A stretch of 64,000 bases of DNA, taken from the NCBI GenBank assembly GCA_963576565.1, contig OY755045.1, positions 8,165,977 through 8,229,976 of the forward strand, given 5' to 3'. Position 1 is the first letter of the stretch. Each line of letters starts with the position of its first letter. Of this stretch, positions 1-12,480 are shown one piece after another. The notes beneath the pieces are model-generated. The model ran no database searches and was not told where the DNA came from. It saw only the letters and a program-made list of their open reading frames with translations. Made by a program: the position numbers and the translations under genes. The DNA comes from Aspidapion aeneum (Eukaryota > Arthropoda > Insecta > Coleoptera > Brentidae).

Positions 1-840
1 TTTTTGTAATAGTCACCTGCGAAAAGACTATCGACATTGTACTAAACTCTCCCCATTTCCTCCAGTCTATTTTTATTTGTATTTATTTTGGAGTGTAAAT
101 ACTAAGGAGGTACAAAAAATTGACTCATAGAGAGTTTTACCATGTAAAGCGGAATAAGTCCCAATATTACTAATACTGTTCAATGTTTAAGTTACTTTTT
201 TTTGTTTTTTAATTTTGTAGATCACTGGTTTTATTTATATTTTTAAGAATACTGTTACGGGTTCTCCACAACAATTAAAACTCGCAATTGTTGAAAACGA
301 TGCGTCAATTTATTCCAACAAATTATGTACAAAAACACGCACTTAAACTTACTAATAACTTGCTAATAATTCACTACTTTAATACGCCTATTAACTTCAC
401 GTTAACATCTAGCGATCACTACCATTGGTTATCTCTGACTGCCCGATGCACGACGTCCGGCCCTATATATGAGGGTCTGCCTACAATTCGAGAATTTTCC
501 ATCCTTGTTCGATTCGGAATCATTCCGCCCTTTTCTAGAACCGGACCGTTCGCATACCAGTTTGTCACAGATAACGCAACTAAAACCTAGATTAAGAATA
601 CAACCATAAAATACGTCAACCTAATACTACACTAAACCTAAATAAATTCTAACTATAAAATTTAAATACTTAAATTTGTAACAATACATTCTAAATTCTG
701 CCAGAAATTACATTTTAAAAGCTTTCCATGCAGTTTCCAGGGGAAAATACTGGACACTTGCAACTTGTTAAAAAAACATATTTTTAAATACATAGTAGGA
801 AAAAATAATTACTTATGAGCATTATTTAATAGGTAAAATA
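1..840. other. AT-rich intergenic sequence, nothing recognised
   Basis: No recognisable gene or repeat family. A 100-codon open frame at 288-590 (plus) begins with TTG and has no domain I can name; it is most likely chance. Runs of A/T dominate. Confidence 0.5.
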
Positions 841-983
841 CAGGGTGTCCCATAACTTAGGGGCCATAGTGCAGCAGGTGATAGAGGAGAAGACATCTGT
901 TCTTAAGATATAGGATTTTTAAAGTTAGACAAGTGGGGGGAAAAAGGGTTTTACAAAAAAAAAGAAAGTTATGGGACACCCTG
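841..983. mobile_element. 143-bp mariner-type MITE (CAGGGTGTCC ends)
   Basis: Ends are inverted: left CAGGGTGTCCCATAACTT, right AAGTTATGGGACACCCTG, each flanked by TA, the target duplication of Tc1/mariner elements. The interior has no coding capacity. A 670-bp relative with the same ends and the same subterminal words (GTGCAGCAGGTGATAGAGGA) is at 24,569-25,238. Confidence 0.85.
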
Positions 984-2187
984 TATATATGACCCTTATG
1001 CTATCACAGTTTTGGTTCCTGATAACTATTATTGGTTACGAAATATTACAACAAATTAAAAAGTGTGCAAACTTACTCACCCCCGCCCTTCCCTATTTAG
1101 TAGGTTTTCACTGTACCTAGTATTAATTTTATTTTTAACAAACATATTGTCGGGTACGATTTTATTTTAAATCGAACCCTTAAACGAGGGTACCGTAGTA
1201 GATCTCTTATGTGTATAAAATGAATATAAAACAGTTTTAAAAACGTTACAAACTTTAATGAATACAAAATAAAACTCTGTTGCAATTTACAAGTTATTAC
1301 TTTTCTTATGACCTATAAAACAACCAAGACCCAAAATGTTAAAATAAATACTTTAACTTACCAAAATAACAAACTACAAAATATTCTTCAAATATAAAAA
1401 TCTTATGTTTCTTTACTGATAATTACTTTAGAGGTTTTAGTTAGGTTCAACAAAACTTAGAATGTGACTACCGACTTGTCTCCTCAAAGTTTGGGTTTTT
1501 ATAAACGGTAGGGTGGACCTAAATAATCCATTATCCCCTGTATGAACAGCTTGGAGGAACCAAGTCAGTGGCGTTGCTGATAATCCTAAAGTTTACTTTA
1601 AATTCTAGCTAATGAGCTATACAAGAAAATCTAACAAAAACAGAGATAAAATGACATTTTATAGACATATTTTTCCTATCTCACAGTTTTTCCATATCCA
1701 ATCACTTTGAAGAGAAAACCCTCTCGCTTCTTGCTGTATCCCCACGCTTAACCATTATAACTCCCACTCTTCACTTTTTAGTAGTTTTTCTCCCATCAAC
1801 CACCTGCTGTGTAGGTAGACGGCAACCAACTGTTTACCATTTTGGAGGGAGGTGGGACCAGTTTCTTATCTCAACAGAACCATAATTGCGTTTTTCGTTT
1901 TTCCAAGACGGTTTCGTACAATGGCACAGTCAGGGGAAATTTACATTCCTGACAATATTCTTACTTTACTTTACAATAATGTAAGATGCACGTGATTTGA
2001 ACGTAATGAGCCATACGTATATACATAATGAGACCTACACTTTATTAATTTTACCTAATAACTCAAAAACTAATACAGCAATCTTCATTAAATTTAGGAC
2101 GGTTGAAATGTTTATGTATACCCAAGGTACACTAGAAAAAAGGGTCAGTGAAAAATCTTTGGATATATAATTATAAGATTTGAAAGC
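984..2187. other. AT-rich intergenic sequence, nothing recognised
   Basis: Both strands carry only short open frames (for example 62 codons at 1,097-1,285 minus) without recognisable domains. No tandem or inverted structure was seen. Confidence 0.45.
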
Positions 2188-2195
2188 GACTTTTT

Positions 2196-2566
2196 CAGCG
2201 GCGTAGCGTGCCCGAAAGGGCGGGGGGGGGGGGGCGACAGCTAAAAAGGGCGCCTCTGAAAACTGATGAAAAATCTTGTGGCAAAAAAAAACAAAAAGGT
2301 CAAAACGGCGCCTCTCACAAATCTTGCGACCAAAAAAAACAGGTCATCATGTGTGAGGGGGCGGCCGATAAGTCACAAGGGCGCCTCTCACGAATCTTGC
2401 GACCAAAAAAAAAAACAAAAGGTCTTCATGTTGGCACCCACTCAATTGGCCATTACCGGCCCGACTTAATAAAGCTGAGGGCGCTTCGGCCACCTATGGG
2501 GCGCCACTACCCTCGAGGCGGGGGGAGCGACGAACCCCCCCCCCCCCCCCCCACGCTACGCCGCTG
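2196..2566. mobile_element. 371-bp hAT-type MITE, CAGCGGCGTAGCGTG ends
   Basis: Terminal inverted repeats CAGCGGCGTAGCGTG / CACGCTACGCCGCTG are bounded by a perfect 8-bp target duplication GACTTTTT (2,188-2,195 and 2,567-2,574), the hAT signature. The interior has long G and C tracts and A-rich runs and no real gene; the 131-codon frame inside is a by-product. A second copy in opposite orientation is at 33,736-34,028. Confidence 0.9.
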
Positions 2567-2574
2567 GACTTTTT

Positions 2575-4059
2575 TTACACAGTTTCGTCAAATATGTCTG
2601 TAAAAAATATAGTTTCTAGTCTATTTAAGACACTGCACATACAGTGGTGAGTGCTTACTCTATACTGAACCATAATAGACCCAACAGTGCAAAATTATGT
2701 GGCCGTTAGGTCAAGCAATAGATTCGAGTTTTAAAATTTACTTTTGATAAGGGCTACAAAGTAAAAATTCAAAGGGCTAAAAAGTGACACTTTTTATCTT
2801 TTTAATCCATGATTATGTGTTTGTGTCATCATTGGAACTACATGAGTATACGGCAGAGCCTTCTGTTATTAAATTTGTTGGGTTACATATCTAAGGGTTG
2901 TATAATCATTGGTATAAGGCACCTTTTTTTAGAATAAACCCTAATTTTGGTGGTCACAGACTAAAAATTCTTGAACAAAACTCAAAAAAAAGTTGTGTCA
3001 TAAATTTGGCTTGGCCGGAAAATATAAAGAAATTGTCCCATCTGTAACACGATTTGTCCCATTCGGTAACACTATTTTTCGACGTTACAGAAATCGTCCC
3101 TGTGTTACAGATCGGGACATTCAATTTTCTTTTGGAATTTACTTGGAAAATAGTTGCATTTATCAATCAAACAAGTTTCGTGGCTAATCGGGTAAAAAGG
3201 AGTTTTTTTCTCTTATATTTTTCCGTGGGTAGCTTGAAAGCTTAACCTCACGGTGGTCCAAGATCTAATGGACACCTAATAAGTGTTGACAGTTAACTGT
3301 TTCTTCCCTATGGGACTCCTCAGAACACTGCTTGGTCAATGTGACACCCTTGCAAAGGTAATAAGACGGTTTTGTCTCTAACCCTATGTAAATAGTGAGA
3401 AAACTCTCGCAATAAGCGCCATCTGCCGAGATACGAGAGAAACTAGAACAAGAGCAGGCGAAAATAAACTGCTATACATATCGATCAATCAGCTCTTCTG
3501 TCTTTCAGGCCAGCTCAACGCTGATTCGCGTTTTTACCCACATCAGACACGTGAGTGTCAATCAGCGGAATTTTTAAGCCAAATAAAACTAACAAACGTG
3601 AAATATAGTACCCGTGAATTTACAAATTAAACAAGTTTCGTGGCTAATGGGGTAAAAAGCAGCAAAAATTTTGTTTTTTCCAAAAAATAAACAAGTGCCA
3701 TAATACTACTTATTTTTTTTCAGTGTAGTCATCACAGTGCAGTGTGAGGAATCGCGCGGCGTGAAAGAAGCAGAATTTAATTTCTTCCGACAAAGTTATG
3801 ATTAAAATTGATTTACTCAATCATGAACCGAGATTATGATGATTATTATTATAATTGAGCAAAACATTAAATGTTATAGTTTGAATTTACGGCACAAACA
3901 ATATTATCACACCTTAGGTAGTACTTATGCTTTTTTTAAATGAAATTCAGATGCATATCATAAGAAAATAAGCCTATAAACACAAAAAATATAGGCTAAC
4001 CCGATATTGCCAACCTTTTCCATAATTTTTTGTTTTTGAGGTATTGCTTCTTGACCAGA
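2575..4059. other. Intergenic, with a P-like terminal fragment and a 30-bp direct repeat
   Basis: Mostly unexplained. 3,172-3,202 and about 3,628-3,658 share a ~30-bp word (ACAAGTTTCGTGGCTAAT plus flank) in direct orientation. A CTCF-like core AGCGCCATCT lies at 3,415-3,424. The P-like fragment at 3,033-3,123 is listed separately. Confidence 0.45.
3033..3123. repeat. Solo palindromic terminal motif of the P-like element family
   Basis: The segment repeats GTCCCATCTGTAACACG and GTCCCATTCGGTAACAC, then reads back as GTTACAGATCGGGAC, so it is a partial palindrome. It matches the left end of the P-element-like transposon at 49,117-49,193 nearly base for base, but no transposase remnant or second end is nearby. 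Confidence 0.65.
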
Positions 4060-4069
4060 ACTGTCAGGT

Positions 4070-4310
4070 ACTTCAAGTACAGTACTTGAAGTACTTACAA
4101 GTACTTCGAGTACTTTACTTGATGTACATCTGGAATCCGGTAATTGTACTTGGTACTTGAATCGTAAGTAAAGGACATCAAGTACATTATAAGTACTTCA
4201 AGTACATTTAAAGTACTTCAAGTAGATTCAAAGTACTTCAAGTTCATTCAAAGTACTTCAAGTACATTAAAAGTACTTCAAGTACAATAATATATTCTTG
4301 AAGTACAATG
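4070..4310. repeat. Short tandem array of AAGTACTTCAAGTACATT-like units
   Basis: A unit of about 20 bp built on the dyad AAGTACTT and GAAGTACTTC is repeated around ten times with small changes. Related words reappear at 5,400-5,540, about 1.1 kb away, partly in reverse orientation. No coding content. Confidence 0.8.
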
Positions 4311-5399
4311 TAGATATAGGTGAAATATAACTTTAGTGCGACGAAGACAAGTGGTAACCTCAAGGTTGCCACCTGTCCGGTTTTTTATCAACATGGCAGG
4401 GAAGTCCGGTATTTTAGCAACCATGATAGGGACGTCTTAATTAATCGCCTAAAAATCGTAATATTATGTACACATTTATCCCAGGAATAATTCCTATAGG
4501 CTTAATTATTTGCACGCACCTTCATTATTTCGTGGAACGTGAAATTCAGATTCAGTGTGAGAAACTACTACAGCAGATGCCATCTATTGAGGGGTGTCGG
4601 TAGTACGGTAGTGCAGGTATATTGCACTTGCAGCTCGATTTTAGGAGAGCCACCTACTCACCTTGCAGCAGAAGTAATTTCTACGTTTGATTGAGGTTGG
4701 TTTAAAGAACCCGAAAATTTTCTTGTTCAACCTCAAAAAATTCCTTGGATATTTACGTTTGTTATGCTTATTTATTTAGTTTGATTTAAACAAGTTTTTA
4801 AGCAGTTTTGTGGGCTATTATAAAAATAGTACTTCCTATGAGTGATTAAGAAATTATTGACGGTAAGAACAATGCTCCACCAAAAAAGGCAAGGTAGCTT
4901 ACAAGAGTTTTTTGTAGGTCTGATAACAAAGTCAAATACATCTGGATTTACACAAATGTGATATGGAACAACCGTATGTAATTTGAGATAGAAAAACTTA
5001 ATATATTTAAAAAATTTTAACTTTTGGGGTAACTGTGACACCCCTATTACAAAATTATAAAACGTTAAAAACATTTTGATGCGATTGGGTAAATTTTGCA
5101 GCTTTTTGTTTAATAAAATTATTTCTTTCTATTACCTTTCTATGGCATTTGGATGTATGTAAAATAATGAGTTCAGAAGTAATACATATTTACATACAAT
5201 AATATTCCAAAAAATAAAACCTTTCAGGTTCAAAATTTTGTAAACATTTTTGACATGTTTTACATCTTTAAAAGTTGTTTGCCATTTTTTACTTTTTTGA
5301 AATTTTATAACATTTTTAATATTTTTCGCAGTTTTCTGATTTTTTTACATATTTAAAATACTTTAAGAACTTCTATGGTAGAAGTAAAAGACTTGGGGA
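4311..5399. other. AT-rich spacer between two GTACTT arrays
   Basis: The segment lies between the two related GTACTTCAA arrays and may be the interior of one element with array-like ends. The 100-codon minus frame at 4,772-5,074 has no recognisable domain. No target duplication was found, so an element call is not made. Confidence 0.35.
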
Positions 5400-5545
5400 A
5401 AATCAAGTACTTTTATAATGTACTTGGTACTTGAAGTAGGTACATTTGAAAAGAAAATGTACTTAGTACTTCAAGTACTTTTACAAATCTTAATGTACTT
5501 GGTACTTATACTTGAAGTACTTTCATAATGTACTTGTGACAGTTC
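5400..5545. repeat. Second GTACTTGAAGTAC array
   Basis: Several degenerate units containing TGTACTTGGTACTTGAAGTA, the reverse-oriented relative of the array at 4,070-4,310. Confidence 0.7.
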
Positions 5546-5569
5546 TGCCCTGGTTGAACATTAAGGGGT

Positions 5570-6375
5570 GTTGCTTCTTGACATATGTTTCTATATTAAT
5601 GATGTCATGAGTTTTTAGCCTTTTTGCGTTTTTTCTAGGTTTTCATAAAGAAATAGATGAAGTTTAACTTTAGTTGACTTTTGGCCCCCTTAAAAAAAGC
5701 TGTAAAATGTAAAAGCTCACGATATTTAACACCGAGGTTGAACCTTCAAGAGGTGTTGTATTCAACTTTTTTGCGTTTTTTCTAGGTTTTCATAAGGATA
5801 TAGATGAATTTTAACTTTAGTTGACTTTTGGCCCCCTTGAAAAAAGCTGTGAAATATTAAAGCCCACGATATTTAACACCGAGGTTGAACCTTCAAGAGG
5901 TGTTGTATTCCACTTTTTTGCGTTTTTTCTAGGTTTTCATAAGGATATAGATGAATTTTAACTTTAGTTGACTTTTGGCCCCCTTGAAAAAAGCTGTGAA
6001 ATGTAAAAGCCCACGATTTTCAACACCGAGGTTGAACCTTAAAGAGGTGTTGTATTTCACTTTTTTGCGTTTTTTATACGTTTTCATAAAGAAATAGATG
6101 AAGCTTAACTTTAGTTGACTTTTGGCCCCCTTGAACAAAGCTGTGAAATGTAAAACCCTACGATTTTCCACACCGAGGTTGAACCTTAAAGAGGTGCTGC
6201 ATCTTGACACATGTTTCTATTTGAATTTTAGTGATATTCAACTTTTTTCCGTTTTTTTCTAGGTTTTCATAAAGAAATAGATGAAGTTCCACTTTAGTTG
6301 ACTTTTGGCCCCCTTGAAAAAAGCTGTGAAATGTAAAAGCCCACGATTTTCAACACCGTGGTTGAACCTTAACAA
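5570..6375. repeat. Tandem array, ~147-bp unit, about five copies
   Basis: Units share GAGGTTGAACCTTCAAGAGG, a central TTGACTTTTGGCCCCCTTGA and CACGATTTTCAACACCG. Copies start near 5,590, 5,740, 5,885, 6,030 and 6,180 and differ by scattered substitutions. The minus open frame at 5,929-6,210 simply follows the period and is not a gene. Confidence 0.9.
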
Positions 6376-6755
6376 CAAAATACTCTCGACATTTTCATGT
6401 CAAACCGTTTCGAAAATTACAAGCATGCCTAAGTGAATAATTAGCCGTCACTGTCCCATTATTATTACTACCACTATTATTATTATTATTATTTAAGCTT
6501 ATTATATGATTTAGCAAATTGGGCTCAACAAAAGTCGGACAACTTATCGGTAATTTTAGTTCGCCAAGCTAAAGAGCTACAAAACGAACAACGATTTTGA
6601 TGAAAATCTTGTGATCTTTTGAACTTTTCATGCACTCTTAGAACATTAAAATGGTTCCATGAGAGAACTAGATGACCATTAGCGGCAGGGTAGTACCGTG
6701 CTATGGACGTCGGCTTCACATGCGGAAGGTAGCAGGCTCTCGTCTCGAACAACTG
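6376..6755. other. Spacer with a short ATT microsatellite
   Basis: Contains an ATT/ATTATT run near 6,465-6,492. Nothing else recognised. Confidence 0.5.
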
Positions 6756-7860
6756 TAACAAAACGGGATTTGAGCATAAATGGTATTTTTGCCATTTATA
6801 AGTTTTTAAAGATTTTTAATTAAATATTGTTTTGACATCAACAAGCATTAATTATATGCAAGACTAGGTTAAGATTAAGTAAAATTTATGGCAACTCGGC
6901 GACTTGTTTTTAGGCATATTTTCAGGTTCGCCGTATTTTAATAAAAGTTGTATTCGGCTAATATGTCCTTTGAGCCACTAACATCAAAATAATTCATATT
7001 TTGTAACTGGAAACATATTGGGTAAACTATTTTCAACTTTTAAGAAACACACTGTAAGATTTAAACTTTACCGAATTTCTAAATCCACGCATCTTTGAAT
7101 TGCGGCGGTATTTTGTCTCTTTGTCTTTCTCGCCAATGCGAGAGAGCTTAAGATTCAGACCACGGCAACCAAGAGTGTCTGTAGAGAAGAGTGGTGGAAG
7201 AAATCCGTTAAAGAAAGCTTAGATTTAGACCAATCAGCTAGCGGCAAACTGAGAATGTCTAGAGATCAGGGTACTGAAACTTTCGAAAGTCGGATTTACT
7301 TTACTCTTTAGTTTGCCTTTGCTTGTATCGTTACGCTTCCGTTCACACTTCTTAAGGGGGGTTTTATTTCAACTGGGGAAATTTATCAATTATTTTAACT
7401 TTGTATAAGCTATTATCTTTATTATTCATAATTATGTTAGTCTTTTCTTTTGGAGTTTATTGATTTTAAAGTCATTAATTATTACTGTTTCCAGTGTTTC
7501 GAAATAATGTGTTTAACTGTTTTATGTTTTTTTAACAACAAAATACAAACCATTCGTTGCCCTAAAATCGGCATTTTTAATTAATAACATATCCCAAACC
7601 TAAACAGTAATATTAAGTAAAATTAAACAGTTGATTGAATAGTTTCACTCATTCAATCAACGTTTAAAATGTTGATAAATATATATATTTACAACAAATA
7701 TATAAAAGGTTTATAAGGCCTAAAAGTTTAAGAAGTGTAAATATTTGAATATAAAAGTTCAATAGTAGTAAAAATTTGATATTTAACTAATAAATATAAG
7801 AAGTGAAAGTGTGAAGCTACAAGAAGAAAATTGAAAAGGTATGTATGATTATCCTACATT
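6756..7860 (+). mobile_element. Long-TIR DNA transposon copy A, right end lost
   Basis: Starts TGTAACAAAACGGGATTTGA and is co-linear with copy B at 20,547-21,820 for about 1.1 kb, including a run encoding nothing obvious and the block ending AAGAAGAAAATTGAAAAG followed by GTATGT. That block resembles a first non-coding exon with a donor (AAAAG|GTATGT near 7,838). Homology stops where copy B enters its right inverted repeat, so this copy is truncated. No transposase is seen, so the superfamily is unknown. Confidence 0.65.
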
Positions 7861-8367
7861 AGTTATACATTTGCGAAAAAGTTTATAGCATACTTTTCCT
7901 CCAAGAACCGTCAAATTCCCTTTCAAGATCGTGTAAATTTAATAACATATAGTAACATTTAATCTTTTTATAATTTATATAAGTTGTAGCCTAAGTTGGT
8001 AGCTTACAACATTTAAGCCTTGGCCACTTGAGGTGACAGTACCACTGTCACACACAGGCCCCTGTTACACAACGATGCAAAAACAAAAAAAAAATCCTTC
8101 GCCCTGTCGCCCACTTCTTTTTCAGCGTTCAACAGCCGTCATCGAATAAGCCTGGGATGCATGCAAAAATATAGATTGACCTTGAACATCGAAATATAAC
8201 ACACGTGTAGTCCAGGAGCCGACACGCAGCCAGTCGACGAACCAGGGATAATAACCCAGGAGCCTGCTATAAGTGCTATATAGTCGGAATTAGGATGGCG
8301 CCAGAAAGAAATCTATCCTCTATTAACAAGTTCTGCTGGGACGATAGCGGTGTTAGATAGATGCAAG
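7861..8367. other. Intergenic, nothing recognised
   Basis: A slightly GC-richer stretch (8,030-8,360) with no open frame of note and no repeat partner seen in the window. Confidence 0.4.
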
Positions 8368-8557
8368 CAGTGGCGCACCCAGGAATATGTATTGGGGGGC
8401 CCGAGGCCTCTTGGGGGGGGGGGGGGCCCGAACCCTCATGATGTCGAATTTTAAGATATTTTTTGTGTTTTTTCATGAAATATGGGCAAAATATGTAAAA
8501 AAATCCAAGGCTTGGGGGGGGCCCAGGCCCCGGCCCCCCCCCCTGGGTGCGCCCATG
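8368..8557. mobile_element. 190-bp hAT-type MITE, CAGTGGCGCACCCAGG ends
   Basis: Left end CAGTGGCGCACCCAGG, right end CCTGGGTGCGCCCATG, flanked by the perfect 8-bp duplication GATGCAAG (8,360-8,367 and 8,558-8,565). The interior has G and C homopolymers and the word ATGTCGAATTTTAAG shared with other copies at 38,032, 39,591 and 57,676. Confidence 0.9.
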
Positions 8558-8565
8558 GATGCAAG

Positions 8566-9774
8566 TCTAACATGTAGCAGAACCACCTTTCGGAAGGGGT
8601 GTAAAGGCGTGGGTCCACTGTGTATACTTGCTACGCAGTATAAAGATCCCTGCCCTCGACAAAGAGGTGTCAGGCAAAATTAAGTCCTCTTAGAGCAAGA
8701 AAACTTGTGCATGTGTGAATGTGCATCAGTTTAATATATCGCACCCCCGCTAAAAAATAATTGTTTTGAGAAAATCGCTGTTAAAGAATTTAGTTCATTA
8801 GAGTGGTTTCAGTGGGGAATTTTTTATTTCCCACCATCTATGTAAATTGAAATGAAATGATATGTAAATTTTTTAAGGATTTTTGGGAAATAAAATTATG
8901 ATATGTTAAAAAAAAAAAAAAAAAAAAAAGAGATTCATTTTTCACTTACATGACAAATTACGAGTAAACATGTTATTTTATATCAACAGGAACCTATTAA
9001 CTCAATGTAATTGGTGCAGTACGTTTCTCAGAAAAAGTAATTTTTGTCGTTTTTAGTTAAAAAAAAGACAAAAACCCGATATTGTGACACTTTTTTAGAA
9101 CAAGGCATCATGACGTTATAAATCAGGATGTCACGCAGGATGGTAAATAATATAAAAAAAGAAAACAAATAAAGAAGAAACTTTGTATTTATTTTTACAA
9201 CGAGTTATAAAATGCTGAATAACAACCGGGAATATAATTATTCTCTAATAAATTCAAAAGATTTTTTCTTATTCTCCTTAATTCTAAGTACCCTGAACAA
9301 TACGAAAAAACAGTCACAACATAAAAAAGAACAGTATTTTACTTGTTATATGGGTCAGATTTAACCAATAGGTTACACGAAAACCTTCACAACTCAAAAT
9401 GTGACTCTTTTCAGGATGAAACTCCACGTTCACGCTGTTATAAAGTCAAAAGTGACACTGTAAAGGAACGCATCCTCAGCTAAACTGGACAAAATAAAAG
9501 AGTCACATCGCCATTTCGCGGTGAATTGTCGAAACATAAATGTGACGCTTTTATGGAAGAAAGTACAAGTTATTTCGATGATGGCGGCAGGCGATTTTTG
9601 AGTTGTGACTCTTTTTCAGCGGGTGTGCCTAGTCGCTAGATCAAAAATGGTCTTCTCACCACTACTACTACTAGATGACCATTTTGACCAACAAGAAAAC
9701 ATTTTAATAATTAAAGGATATTAATTTATAGAGAGCAAACTAATATCAATTATACATACATAAAAGCAATAACT
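8566..9774. other. Intergenic, contains a 20-bp-plus poly(A) run
   Basis: An uninterrupted A run at about 8,909-8,929 could be the tail of an old retrocopy, but the preceding sequence is not recognised. 9,390-9,610 repeats short words of the type GTGACTCTTTT / GTGACGCTTTT, suggesting a degenerate repeat. Confidence 0.4.
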
Positions 9775-10408
9775 ATACAAAGGGTCAAAATCTAAAATTA
9801 AAATTGAAAGTCGACTTTCAAAAGAATTCCTAGTGACGAAAGGCTTAAGACAGGAATGTTATGTTATGTTATGTATCTCTCCAACTCTTTTTAAAATATA
9901 TATCGCAGTAGCTCTAAAAAACTGGAAACGTAAAGTGCACGGCATGGGAACGACCAAGTAATTGTAGCTAATGATAAAGAAGACATGGAGGATATGATGA
10001 GAAAGTTATTGGGAGAATACCAAAAGTGGGGATTAACAGTGAACGTGGACAAGACACAGTACTTATATATTGGAAAAGAATCCAGTGAGTTAGAACTAGA
10101 CAATGGACAAGTAATATAAACAAAAATAGTAAAAGCAAAAAAGGTTATTGGATGTCTTAACAGTATTTTATGGAGCAGAGAGATAAAAAAGAATGTAAAA
10201 TTTTACATATATAAAACAATGGTGAAAAGCACGATGTTGTATGGAATAGAGACTTGTCGCGTAACAGAAAAATACAAAACAAAAATGGAAAGTGTCGAAA
10301 TGGATGCAATAAGAAGATCAATGAGAATAACGAGAACAGATCATATAACTCATGATATAAGAAATGAGATCATAAAAGAAAGAATGGGAATCGAGGGAAG
10401 CACAGAAC
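9775..10408 (+). pseudogene. RTE-like LINE reverse transcriptase fragment, plus strand
   Basis: Broken reverse-transcriptase coding sequence. The order of the recognisable pieces matches the copy at 42,358-43,735: a stretch equal to the KSKIKIGNRLSKEFL region, then VALKNWKRKVHGMG, DKEDMEDMMRKLL, VNVDKTQYL and YGIETCRVTEK. The catalytic FADD block is deleted between the fourth and fifth pieces. It ends abruptly where it abuts an inverted fragment of the same family, so it lacks a 3' end. Confidence 0.75.
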
Positions 10409-10700
10409 GTTTTTCTTCGTTGTCTGACGCCTATTCTCCACCTTTGGATTGACTGTTGCCATTCCAGTTTCGGACGCCCTCTTTTTCTGCGCCCTATTAG
10501 TTGCCATACTAGGACCTGCTTTGGTAATCTTTCGTCGTTCATCCGTTGTACATGGCCGTACCATATGAAGTGTCTTTTGGTGATGTCCCTCGATTCCCAT
10601 TCTTTCTTTTATGATCTCATTTCTTATATGATCTGTTCTAGATATTCCCATTGATCTTCTTATTGCATCCATTTCCAATCTCCAATTGATAAAAAAAAAT
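10406..10700 (-). pseudogene. RTE-like LINE 3' fragment, minus strand
   Basis: On the minus strand the piece reads MDAIRRSMGISRTDHIRNEI and later a frame-shifted version of the family's C-terminal GRRKRGRP region, ending in the 3' words GACGCCTATTCTCCAC seen also at 42,385. It joins the plus fragment tail to tail at about 10,406-10,410. Confidence 0.75.
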
Positions 10701-11621
10701 GGGATAAACAAATGCCGTCCATATACAAACAAAATTTTCCTTTGAAGTGTCGAAGTTTACCACTCAAATTAGAAAAAAAACAGACTGTAGGTGATTGGAA
10801 ATAGCTAGATATTATAAAAAATATTTTTAGTCTTACTCATAAAATCACATCAAACGTAGATTAAATTACAAATATTTGAGCAATAAGTATCAACATTGGC
10901 AAAAAAAAATCAGAACAATGATTTTGAGATATTTGTTCATTCTTGTGGTTTACTGATACTAATTTTAATAATAATAATTGTAACCCAACACTTGTTTTAA
11001 CTAATTTTTTTTAATTCACAGATTATGCAAAGTAAAACAAATATCATGTTAAATAAATTACCTAAGCTAAGATAATAATATGTTCACTTGATCAAGTAAA
11101 AACTTTAAGTTTTTTTAAAAGTTGTAAACAGCTACAACAAATACAATTATTACTATTACTATGCTCTAAATTCAGCTCTAGTTTTTGTGGTAAATAATTC
11201 GAGAAACAATAAAGTCTTTAACTCAGAAGACAATCGTCGTATTTAACACCTGTTTTCATTGAAAAAATTGCTAAATATTTGTTTTACAGTCATAAACTGT
11301 AAGATAAAACGCACACACACAAATAATAATAATAAAAACTGTCTAAAATCTCGTGTTTGTCCAAACAAATCACCATTTTCTAACGCCCACTTAGCCAAAA
11401 TGAGCATCTTCAAAAAGTGGTACCATCAGTGTGAAACTAAGGAGCGACCCATGAGAACTGGGTTACCGAGCGAGTAGTACTATAACTACTATACCTATAA
11501 TAATAGAAGAAGAATCTTGATCCTTTGGAAGTACTTTATAAGATATAATTTATTTGACAACTTCGAGATTCTCGATTACCGCGAAGATTGGTTAAAACGA
11601 GACAAGACGTCCCAAACGCGA
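10701..11621. other. AT-rich intergenic sequence
   Basis: Only AT-rich DNA. The open frame 11,259-11,477 (plus, 72 codons) ends in a region with balanced composition but matches nothing I know. Confidence 0.4.
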
Positions 11622-11966
11622 AGTCATTGATGGAAAAGAGCAGCAGGGAAATCAAAAAGAGAAAGAGTTACAAATCAAAAACTAAGAGAAATTATGACAG
11701 TGGGTGAACGTACTGTAGTGGATGATATAAGAACAAAACAACTGGTGTGGTACGGACATGTACAAAGAATGGATGATGGAAGATTACCTAAACAAATATT
11801 ACAATGGAAACCAACTGGCCGAAGAAAACGAGGAAGGCCGAGGAGAAGCTGGAGAGAAGGAATAGACAGTGAAATAAGAATAAGAGGCCTAGATGATGAA
11901 TTATGGGCAAACAGAAACGAGTGGAGATTGAGTATCAGAAGACGTAGAACGTTGTGAAACCGATAA
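11622..11966 (+). pseudogene. 5'-truncated RTE-like LINE, C-terminal end only
   Basis: Encodes the family's C-terminus: VGERTVVDDIRTKQLVWYGH, then RLPKQILQW and GRRKRGRPRRSWREG, a basic tail shared with the copy at 51,690-52,575. The 3' end runs into an (AT)n tract (11,967-11,982); short microsatellite tails are typical of RTE-clade elements. The fragment keeps an open frame of 87 codons. Confidence 0.8.
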
Positions 11967-11982
11967 ATATATATATATATAT

Positions 11983-12480
11983 GTTTAAGTAGCTCTAATA
12001 ACTCGTGTACCTTTTCAAACGAATCATATATCAAACATCAATAGCTATAGGTACGCGCAGAGAACGGCAAAGTACGTACCGTAGTACAATCTTGTGTGAC
12101 AGATTGATTTCTATCATGCAGTACCTAATCGTTCAGATCATTATTTTGTCAAGACTCGAGATTGATCCCAGCGCAAGATTGATGTTCATCAATTGAGATT
12201 TCGCAAAAAATCCTGTGTATAGTACTATAGTACCATCTAGTAGTACTTTTTCATGCGAAAAAACTCCTAAATCAGCCGCTAAGTGGACTAGAATGGTTCG
12301 GAATTGTAGATGTGGCAAATTTGTTGAAAATTGTTGCAGAATGAATTGCTGTAGAAAATTGCTTTGGTTTACTTTATTTTTATAGGTTTTTTTAAGACTC
12401 GGTGTATGTAGGAGCGAGCTTTGAAAAATTCTTGGATAATTTTTACTATGGGAGAAAAATAGGTTCAGTTCTTTCTCTGC
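11983..12480. other. Intergenic, nothing recognised
   Basis: No domain, repeat or inverted structure seen. Small open frames overlap on both strands. Confidence 0.4.

Noticed and set aside
2208..2603. 131-codon ORF with lysine-rich sequence
   Set aside because: It is inside a 371-bp hAT-type MITE and depends on homopolymer lengths.
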